Shown in pieces: positions 57,740-64,000 of a stretch of 64,000 bases of DNA (position 1 is the stretch's first letter; every line of letters begins with the position of its first letter). The notes below the pieces were generated by a model. It was not told the origin of the DNA. It was given only the letters and a program-made list of their open reading frames with translations, and did no database searches. The position numbers and the translations under genes were made by a program. Source of the DNA: Pullilachnospira sp963929535 (GTDB taxonomy: Bacteria > Bacillota > Clostridia > Lachnospirales > Lachnospiraceae). The DNA lies in the NCBI GenBank assembly GCA_963929535.1, contig CAWVIZ010000010.1, positions 310,001 to 374,000 of the forward strand, in the 5' to 3' direction.

Positions 57740-58544
57740 GACAGCAAAGGCATTTGAAAATGGAAAGGCATTTATCCCGTTTATCACCTGCGGGGATCCG
57801 TCGCTTTCGGTGACGGAGGAGCTGGTGTACGCCATGGAGGAGGCTGGAGCGGATCTGATCGAGCTGGGGATCCCTTTTTCCGATCCCACGGCGGAGGGCC
57901 CGGTGATCCAGGCGGCCAATATGCGGGCCCTGGCAGGGGGAGTTACCACGGACAGGATCTTTGATATGGTGAAAAGGATCCGGAGCAAATCCCGTATCCC
58001 TCTGGCGTTTATGACGTATGCCAATGTGGTGTTTTCCTATGGTACAGAGAAATTTATTGAAACAGCGGCCGGGATCGGTATGGATGGACTGATCCTTCCG
58101 GATGTGCCCTTTGAGGAAAAGGAGGAATTTGCCTCACCCTGCAGGAAGGCAGGGCTGGATTTTATCTCCCTGATCGCCCCCACCTCCCGCCAAAGGATTG
58201 CCCGGATCGCGAAAGAGGCGGAGGGATTTGTCTATTGTGTGTCCTCCATGGGAGTGACCGGAGTGCGCAGCAAGATCACTTCGGATATCGGCAGTATGAC
58301 AGGGCTGGTAAAAGAAAACCGGCAGATCCCCTGCGCAGTGGGATTCGGCATCTCCACCCCGGAGCAGGCCAGGGAGATGGCAGGAAAATCTGACGGCGTG
58401 ATCGTGGGAAGCGCTATTGTCCGACTGTGCGCAGAGTACAGGGCGGACTGTGTACCCCATGTCACGGATTATGTGAAGAGGATGAAGAACGCAGTGACAG
58501 GGGCGGAACAGCAGGTTGGGAAAAATATTCCCGGATGTGGGTGA
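57732..58544 (+). CDS. trpA: Tryptophan synthase alpha chain
   Basis: 270 residues. Barrel motifs: ITCGDPS, IELGIPFSDPTAEGP (catalytic Glu/Asp), LPDVPFEE, GVTGVRS, and VGFGISTPEQA with GVIVGSAIV. The last gene of trpEGDCFBA. Its final 83 bases overlap the convergent lysR-type gene. No terminator hairpin seen. Confidence 0.96.
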   Translation: MSKTAKAFENGKAFIPFITCGDPSLSVTEELVYAMEEAGADLIELGIPFSDPTAEGPVIQAANMRALAGGVTTDRIFDMVKRIRSKSRIPLAFMTYANVVFSYGTEKFIETAAGIGMDGLILPDVPFEEKEEFASPCRKAGLDFISLIAPTSRQRIARIAKEAEGFVYCVSSMGVTGVRSKITSDIGSMTGLVKENRQIPCAVGFGISTPEQAREMAGKSDGVIVGSAIVRLCAEYRADCVPHVTDYVKRMKNAVTGAEQQVGKNIPGCG

Positions 58545-59409
58545 GAAGCGCCTGTATCTGGGGAGTGATCCACTTGTTTTTGTGGTAGAAGATCTGGCTG
58601 TACATAAATATCCTGGGTGTGTCCGTTTCCAGAACGAACAGCCTGCCATCCCGGAGGTACTCTTCCGCACAGAAAAGAGGCAGAAAGGAAAGTCCCAGAT
58701 CCCGTGCCACCAGATGCAGGATGGTTTCCGGGTTTCCGAACTCAATGATGGGGGTAATGGTCAGGTCCCGTTCCGCCAAAAGGCGTTCCAGCTCTTTGCG
58801 GTAGCCTTCACCCCGCTCGGTAAGGACAAAAGGCTTTTGAGCGATCTCGCGCAGCGGGATCGCTTTTTGGTATCCGGGATTCCGTCCTGTCAGAAACACG
58901 ATCTCTTCTTTCCGGAGAAATTCCTGCGTCAGATGGGGAATCGGTGTCCTGTCATTCAGATCGAAGAACAGATCGATCTGGTTATTTCGCACCTGGTCTG
59001 CCAGGGAATCTCTGCTTTCCGTGCAGACCGTCAGCTGGATATGAGGGTATCTGCGGTGAAATCCTGTGAGCAGATCGGGGAGGACAGCGGTGGCGATGGA
59101 CTCGATGCTTCCCACCCGCAGCAGCCCCCTTATGGCGGCAGGATCCGGATTCTGAGGAAGCTTCACTGCGTCCAGAGCCTGGCTGCTGAGCTTCCGGATC
59201 TCATTGGCGTAGAACAGAAATTCCCGGCCTGGATCGGTGAGCTGGATGGTTTTCCCGGTACGTTCAAACAGACGGACACCCAGTTCATCCTCCAGCTGCC
59301 GGATCTGAAAGGAGACATTGGACTGGGAGTAGCCCAGCCGCAGGGCGGCTTTGGAGAAGCTGAGAAGATCTGCCACGCATAAAAAGGTCTGGAGATTGCG
59401 GAATTCCAT
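58462..59409 (-). CDS. LysR family transcription regulator
   Basis: 315 residues. N-terminal winged HTH (EFRNLQTFLCVADLLSFSKA, GYSQSNVSFQIRQLEDELG) and a C-terminal substrate-binding domain (about 90-300). Divergent from the aromatic amino acid decarboxylase, so likely its activator. Start ATG 59409 with AGGAGG upstream; longer frame extension to 59655 ignored. Effector unknown. Confidence 0.9.
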   Translation of the reverse strand: MEFRNLQTFLCVADLLSFSKAALRLGYSQSNVSFQIRQLEDELGVRLFERTGKTIQLTDPGREFLFYANEIRKLSSQALDAVKLPQNPDPAAIRGLLRVGSIESIATAVLPDLLTGFHRRYPHIQLTVCTESRDSLADQVRNNQIDLFFDLNDRTPIPHLTQEFLRKEEIVFLTGRNPGYQKAIPLREIAQKPFVLTERGEGYRKELERLLAERDLTITPIIEFGNPETILHLVARDLGLSFLPLFCAEEYLRDGRLFVLETDTPRIFMYSQIFYHKNKWITPQIQALLTHIREYFSQPAVPPLSLRSSSSSHNP

Positions 59410-59424
59410 GATATTCCTCCTGCT

Positions 59425-59439
59425 ATCAATAAAATTGAT
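59425..59439. promoter_or_regulatory. Likely LysR-type operator
   Basis: ATCAATAAAATTGAT: a perfect 6-bp inverted repeat around AAA, 16 bases before the lysR start and in the region shared with the decarboxylase gene. Confidence 0.55.
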
Positions 59440-59569
59440 GGATATATAAAAACCATCTGTTGGACTGATCTTTTTTGCCATGTTACACTTTTTTCCAGAA
59501 AGAGTCAAGAGGAAGAGCAGCATGTGTGCCCCTGGCACGCAGCGCCATAAACAGCAGCGGAGGAGAAGC

Positions 59570-61006
59570 ATGATGAAAGACAGAAAAAAAGAATTCAGAA
59601 AGACGGCATTGGAGCTTGTAGAGGAATTTATGGAGGAGCAGGAGGCAATTCCCAATGGTCCTGTGACTAATCCTGTATCGGAAGAAGCACTGAAAAAAGT
59701 GGATGATATGGGGATTCCTGAGAAGGGAAGGAATCTGGAGACTGTGGTCAGGGAGATGAGGGAGGATATTTTAGCCTATGGAAATCAGTGCGCGCATCCC
59801 AGATTTTTCGGATTTATCCCCAGTACGGCGTCTCCTCTGTCCTGGCTGGGGGATGTTATGACCACCGCCTACAACCGTCATGCGGGAAGCGCGGACAATC
59901 AGCCTGCCGTCTGGCGGATTGAGCAGAAACTGATCCGATGGCTCAACGATCAGGTGGGATTTCCGGCAGAGGCGGGGGGAATCTTCGTATCCGGCGGTTC
60001 CATGGCCAACCTGACGGCTGTGACCATCGCCAGGGACAGCATCCTGCCGGAGGAAGAGTGGTGCCGGGGCGTAGCCTATGTGTCGGGACAGACCCACAGC
60101 TCCGTGGAAAAGGGACTTCGGATCATCGGGACCTGCAGCCAGAGGATCCGCAGGATTCCGACGGATGAGAGATTCCGGATGGATGTAAAGGCGTTGCAGG
60201 AAGCCATCCGGGAAGATCTGAAAAATGGTCTGAGGCCGTATCTGGTGGTGGCCACTGCGGGAACCACCAATACAGGAAGTGTGGATCCCCTCCGACGGAT
60301 ACGGTCCCTCTGCGACAGGTATGGAATGTGGATGCATGTGGACGGAGCATTCGGGGCTTCCGCTGTACTTTCCAGAAAATACAGGCATGAGCTGGACGGA
60401 ATCGGGACGGCGGACAGTCTCAGCTGGGATGCCCATAAATGGCTGTTCCAGACAATAGGCTGCAGCATGGTGCTGGTGCGCAGCCAGGACAGGATGCTGG
60501 AGAGCTTCAGTGTCCATCCGGAGTATTTGAAGGATTTTGAGAAAGACAGCACGGTGATCAATCCCTGGGATCTGGGTATCGAGCTGACACGCCCTGCCCG
60601 CTGCCTGAAGCTCTGGCTGACTTTGCAGGTGATGGGAAGTGATCTGGTAAGCGACAGTATTTCCCACGGGATCGAAATCGCCAAGTGGGCAGAGGGCCTG
60701 ATCCGGAAAAATCCGGATATCCAGATCATCAGTCCTGCCCAGATGGGCATTATCAATTTCCGTTATTGTCCGGCGGATCTGGAAGAGGAGCAGGCGGATG
60801 ATCTGAACCGGAGAATCTCTGAAAAAATGGTGGCCGATGGCTATGCAGGGGTGTTTACCACAGAGCTGAACGGGAAAAAGGTACTGCGGCTGTGTATCCT
60901 GAATCCGGAGGTTACCAGGGAGGATGTGCAGAGAACCCTGGCTCTGATGGACCGGTACTGCCGGGAACTCTGCCCGGCAGACCTCCGGAGAAAATATGTC
61001 TCCTAG
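59570..61006 (+). CDS. PLP-dependent aromatic-L-amino-acid decarboxylase (Trp/Phe type)
   Basis: 478 residues, group II decarboxylase. HPRFFGFIPSTASPLSWLGD, VSGGSMANLTA, SGQTHSSVEKGLRI, DGAFGAS, and SWDAHKWLFQ with the PLP Lys. By recall this is close over its length to the Ruminococcus gnavus tryptophan decarboxylase and related gut enzymes that make tryptamine or phenethylamine. Substrate choice cannot be proven. GGAGGAG precedes ATG 59570. The upstream 59525-59550 resembles the MITE interior hairpin. Confidence 0.85.
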   Translation: MMKDRKKEFRKTALELVEEFMEEQEAIPNGPVTNPVSEEALKKVDDMGIPEKGRNLETVVREMREDILAYGNQCAHPRFFGFIPSTASPLSWLGDVMTTAYNRHAGSADNQPAVWRIEQKLIRWLNDQVGFPAEAGGIFVSGGSMANLTAVTIARDSILPEEEWCRGVAYVSGQTHSSVEKGLRIIGTCSQRIRRIPTDERFRMDVKALQEAIREDLKNGLRPYLVVATAGTTNTGSVDPLRRIRSLCDRYGMWMHVDGAFGASAVLSRKYRHELDGIGTADSLSWDAHKWLFQTIGCSMVLVRSQDRMLESFSVHPEYLKDFEKDSTVINPWDLGIELTRPARCLKLWLTLQVMGSDLVSDSISHGIEIAKWAEGLIRKNPDIQIISPAQMGIINFRYCPADLEEEQADDLNRRISEKMVADGYAGVFTTELNGKKVLRLCILNPEVTREDVQRTLALMDRYCRELCPADLRRKYVS

Positions 61007-61112
61007 TATACGGACCCGGATGGGGATCCAGGAAGACGGCGGCATCCTGATCTCCTGCCGGAGCTTGGGACCGTTTCGGAAAACAGGGCTGTCCCAACTA
61101 TGGGGAAGGTGG

Positions 61113-61118
61113 TATAAT
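61113..61118 (+). promoter_or_regulatory. -10 box of GNAT gene
   Basis: TATAAT preceded by TGG (extended-like); no clear -35. Confidence 0.4.
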
Positions 61119-61153
61119 GGCAGCAGTAAGAGTCTGTATGGGAGAGGAATGCC

Positions 61154-62571
61154 ATGGAGCACAAAGGAACCGTAACACTGGAGACACCCCGGATGATTCT
61201 GCGGAGGTTTCGCCGGGAGGATATGGAGCAGATATACCGGAACTGCTGGAGTGACCGGGAAGTCTGGAAATGGACCCGGTATCAGCCTATGGACAGTATC
61301 CGGGATGTTGCAGAGAAAGCAAAACTGTTTACAAAGGAATGGCTGGAGGCTTATGAGAATCCCAAACGGTATAGTTGGGCTATCTGTCTGAAGGATACAG
61401 GGGAAGTGGTGGGGCGCCATTTTGGAATGCATCCTGACGATGAATTGTCCCAGATCGAGATGGCTTATGAACTGGGGAGAGCATGGTGGAATCGGGGCTA
61501 TATAACAGAGGCCACAAAAAAAATTCTGGATTTCTACTTCCGGGAGGTGGGATTTTGCCGGGTATGGGCCTGTCATGCCAGCGGAAATCCCGCCTCCGGG
61601 CAGGTCCTGAGGAAATGTGGGATGCGCCTGGAGGGGACGCTGCGCCAAGCGCATTTGTGTAATAATGGTATCTTTGATGAAGTGAGGTATTCGATTCTGA
61701 GAGCGGACTATATGGAGAAGACAGTGGATTATTCCTTGAAAAATTACGGAGAGAGGTCTGTGGGAAAGTCCGGCGAAAGCACCGGAAGATATCTGATTAC
61801 CACTCGGAAGATCCTGGAGGCTGCCGCAGCCCAGTCAGCGCTGGAGTTGGGATGTGAAATGGGAGATTTTTTCTCGGGAAAGAACAAAGTGATTGTTTCC
61901 GGAATCCGTCAGGGAGCCAGAGCGTATCTGAAAATGCCGGAGGAGTGCCATCTGGTTTCCTATGGGAGCAATGTGGTGGCAGCGGTGAGAGAAGGACTTC
62001 AGGATCCGATACGAAAATATCTGGACAGTTATCCTGCATCCCACAGCTTTGAAACGCCCCATCTGTATGTGCTGAATGAAGCTCTCAGGGAGCATGGTCT
62101 GGCAGTCTGCATGATGGCGGAATACTTTCTTCCGGATATAGACCGCCTCACAATTCCCTCCTGCGACTGTGAAATGCGCATTCTGGGACAGAAGGATTTT
62201 CAGGAACTGTACCTGCCCGAATGGTCCAATGCCCTCTGCGAAAAGAGAAAGCATCTGGATGTGCTGGGAGTGGGTGCTTATCGGGACGGGCGGCTGGTGG
62301 GACTGGCGGGATGCTCCGCGGACTGTGGGAATATGTGGCAGATTGGTGTGGATGTCCTTCCGGATTTTCGCAGGCAGGGGATCGCCAAAGCCCTCACCGT
62401 CCGGCTGACAGCGGAAATCCTGGAGAGAGGAAAGATTCCTTTTTACTGTGCTGCCTGGGCAATCTCCCCTCAGTGAGGAATGCGGTGAGCTGCGGATATT
62501 ATCCTGCCTGGGTGGAAATATCCGCAGCCGGACAGGAACAGATTGCCTCCTGGAATCGTTTGGAATCGTAG
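61154..62571 (+). pseudogene. Two-domain GNAT acetyltransferase with 3' frameshift
   Basis: First domain (about 1-180) RimJ-like GNAT (TLETPRMILRRFRREDMEQI, GRAWWNRGYITEATKKIL). Second domain (about 195-440) another GNAT-like fold (QIGVDVLPDFRRQGIAKALT). The frame stops at 62476 after CAAWAISPQ, but the +1 frame continues naturally (NLPSVRNAVSCGYYPAWVEI) to 62571. One missing base near 62460 explains this. It could be a recent mutation, sequencing error or tolerated truncation. Substrate unknown. Confidence 0.75.
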
Positions 62572-62599
62572 CAGGGCCCCAGGGTACGGAGGTCCCGGG

Positions 62600-62692
62600 G
62601 AAGAAGGCCCTTTCCCTGTCCGATCTGCGCGATACGTCCGGCAAACAGCCGCCAGTTTGCATGAGCAGGCATTTTATCGGGCGTATCGCGGC
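62600..62692 (-). repeat. Repeat downstream of terminator, related to 5270-5366
   Basis: Read from the minus strand, both the HPr-like and rpmB terminators are followed by GC(C)GCGATACGCCCG, then a CATGCAA block and TTTGCCGG, then GGACAG. Related but degenerate; about 90 bases. Confidence 0.4.
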
Positions 62693-62731
62693 AAAAAGAG
62701 AAGCCATCCGGTCCGGATGGCTTCTCTTTTT
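62693..62731. terminator. Perfect bidirectional terminator
   Basis: 19-bp perfect arms (62693-62711, 62713-62731) beginning AAAAAGAGAAGCC and ending in TTTTT; serves the HPr-like gene and possibly the GNAT gene. Confidence 0.9.
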
Positions 62732-62797
62732 GGCAGTACTCTCAGGAAATGAGGTTCCTGATGAGGAGGGGGTACTATATATAGAAAAATGAAAGAA

Positions 62798-63067
62798 CTA
62801 CGCGGTCTGTAAGGTAAGCTCTTTCAGATTTCCCTTTACGTAAGGCTCAAGGCTGTTAAACAGCTCCTGAGAGATATCGGAGAATACTTCATGGATGACA
62901 AGACAGAGATCCGTACGCTGGCTGATGGCAAGAACTCCGATGATGGATTTGGCATCCACGGACCGGGCTCCGCTGACAAGATCCATGGAATATGGAAACT
63001 GCTCTAAAATACTGACAAATCTTTCTGCGTCTTTGGCTGACGGTAAGAGAATCGGTAATTGTATCAT
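62798..63067 (-). CDS. HPr-like protein without the phospho-histidine site
   Basis: 89 residues. C-terminal part fits HPr (ARSVDAKSIIGVLAISQ, like NAKSIMGVMSL around the Ser46 site), but the N-terminal site that holds His15 (HARPA) is LPSAKDAERF, without His. It therefore cannot take part in normal PTS transfer; the Ser in AKSI remains. ATG 63067 (AAAGGAG upstream) preferred to GTG 63079. Role unknown, possibly regulatory. Confidence 0.75.
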   Translation of the reverse strand: MIQLPILLPSAKDAERFVSILEQFPYSMDLVSGARSVDAKSIIGVLAISQRTDLCLVIHEVFSDISQELFNSLEPYVKGNLKELTLQTA

Positions 63068-63299
63068 GGATTCGTACACTCCTTTCGCTATTTGTCCTTA
63101 TTATACGGGAAAATGGAAAATTTTGTTAGAACGGGAATTGTAAAAAAATGTCATTTTTTGCATGTAAGATAAAAAAATTTTAAAATGGAACGAAAATTGC
63201 AGAATTCCCGTCTTTTTTTGCGGCATAGTGGAAGTTTTGTGATATACTGGAAAATAGGAAGCAAAATGTGGATGTGGCCCAGGAAAGGGGAGGGGAGAT

Positions 63300-64000
63300 T
63301 TGAACCAGGAATTGATGGAATATCTGAGGAAGATCACGCCTGAAGAGGAAGCTCTGATCAGCGGAGAAAAACCAATGATGGAGCAGTATGCCAGGGAACC
63401 GGGGAGTCTTGTGGTGGACAAGGATAAGATGATACGGCCAAAGCGGATGATCGACGTGATGAAACAGCCCAGATTTATTGAAGTACCGGAGCATACGCAT
63501 AATTATCTGGAGATGGTTTATGTAGTGAGCGGCATATCCAGACAGGTGATCAACAGGGATAAGGAACTGGTAATGCGGGCGGGGGATCTGATCTTTCTGC
63601 GGCAGGGAATTTTCCATTCCGTGTCTCCGGCGGGGTACGATGACATTTCCGTCCGATTCTGCGTTGTTCCGGAGTTCCTTTATTATCCGCTGGAGATGCT
63701 CACGGAGGATACGGTGCTCCGCCGGTTTGTGGCAGGAACCGTGAATGGGGAAAAGGATATAGAACCGTATCTGAACTTTCATCTGCAGGATATGCCGGAG
63801 GCCCAGAACCTGCTGGAGAATCTTATCATGAGCATCATGCGGCGGACCAGAAACAGCAGGAGGATCCTGCAGGCTACCATGGGAGTACTGTTTCTGGAAC
63901 TGACCAACCGCACCTATAAGATCACAGTGGGAGCTCCTTCTGACTATGAACGGCAGCTGGTGTTAAAGGCACTGGGATACGTGGAGGAGAATTACAAAAC
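63300..64000 (+). CDS. AraC family transcription regulator (3' partial)
   Basis: At least 233 residues, running off the right edge. N-terminal cupin-like sensory domain (EVPEHTHNYLEMVYVVSGIS, MRAGDLIFLRQGIFHS). Residues about 180-233 lead toward the AraC HTH (ERQLVLKALGYVEENYK). TTG 63300 with AGGGGAGGGGAGA is the likely start; ATG 63315 is an alternative. Ligand unknown, sugar-type by family habit only. Confidence 0.8.
   Translation, partial: MNQELMEYLRKITPEEEALISGEKPMMEQYAREPGSLVVDKDKMIRPKRMIDVMKQPRFIEVPEHTHNYLEMVYVVSGISRQVINRDKELVMRAGDLIFLRQGIFHSVSPAGYDDISVRFCVVPEFLYYPLEMLTEDTVLRRFVAGTVNGEKDIEPYLNFHLQDMPEAQNLLENLIMSIMRRTRNSRRILQATMGVLFLELTNRTYKITVGAPSDYERQLVLKALGYVEENYK

Noticed and set aside
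59525..59550. GTGTGCCCCTGGCACGCAGCG as another MITE copy
   Set aside because: Resembles only one interior hairpin of the 50988 element over about 22 bases; no termini, so too short to call.
63180..63782. 200-residue minus-strand frame
   Set aside because: Antisense of the AraC-type gene that runs off the right edge; that plus-strand frame has the cupin motifs and a ribosome site.
1..64000. CRISPR array, prophage, rRNA or tRNA genes
   Set aside because: No regularly spaced identical repeats, no phage structural genes and no tRNA cloverleaf or rRNA sequence recognised.

Overview
The window looks like chromosomal DNA of a spore-forming gut-type Clostridia, most likely a Lachnospiraceae. Evidence for this: low-GC-Firmicute Shine-Dalgarno sites (GGAGG) and sigma-A promoters; an alpha/beta-type small acid-soluble spore protein and a YlbJ-like sporulation membrane protein; the rpmB / Asp23 (yloU) / fakA (yloV) / recG order known from Firmicutes; a Trp T-box; and gene families I associate with Lachnospiraceae (DUF6465, DUF3793, DUF2325, DUF6110-like). 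The genus cannot be fixed from sequence alone. I saw no rRNA, tRNA, CRISPR array, prophage or intact transposase.

Layout. 1-10 kb: a BceAB-like ABC transporter cut by the left edge, a D,D-carboxypeptidase, a YbaK-type deacylase, rpmB, then yloU-fakA-recG. 10-15 kb: an ABC exporter-like pair whose permease carries a coiled-coil insert of about 500 residues, then a Lys/Ala-rich DUF6465 protein. 15-28 kb: housekeeping genes (spore protein, divergent methylglyoxal synthase-like protein, rsmD-coaD, YlbJ, M23 peptidase, small alarmone synthetase, rRNA methyltransferase and pseudouridine synthases, YgiQ, signal peptidase, RecU). 28.8-34.2 kb: a histidine operon hisZ-G-D-B and a HisF-like/HisI/HisE fusion. 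34-38.8 kb: trkA-trkH and a convergent aminotransferase with an N-terminal DNA-binding domain.

39-48 kb is a metal island and the most interesting part. DUF2325-DUF3793-flavodoxin, a Fur-like regulator, a 26-residue membrane microprotein, a DUF6110-like GxxxG membrane protein, an unusual P1B-type ATPase with an Arg-rich N-terminus and an SCALK motif, FeoA, FeoB, and an FeoB-associated Cys-rich/HMA fusion. Five copies of one palindrome, GGTTAG-N6-CTAACC, sit on the promoters or leaders of these units, implying a shared iron regulon. The microprotein/DUF6110/ATPase set resembles a ferrosome (fez) iron-storage cluster, which is an inference. A conventional CPC-type heavy-metal ATPase with a divergent TetR regulator follows (48.3-50.9 kb).

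51-61 kb is a tryptophan region: a complete 192-bp MITE-like element with 17-bp inverted termini and an 8-bp target duplication, a Trp T-box, trpEGDCFBA, then a LysR regulator divergent from a PLP decarboxylase very like gut tryptophan/phenylalanine decarboxylases. Synthesis and decarboxylation of tryptophan are thus side by side. The window ends with a two-domain GNAT gene broken by a frameshift, an HPr-like protein lacking the phospho-His site, and the start of an AraC-type regulator. Several intergenic regions carry related dispersed palindromic repeats.
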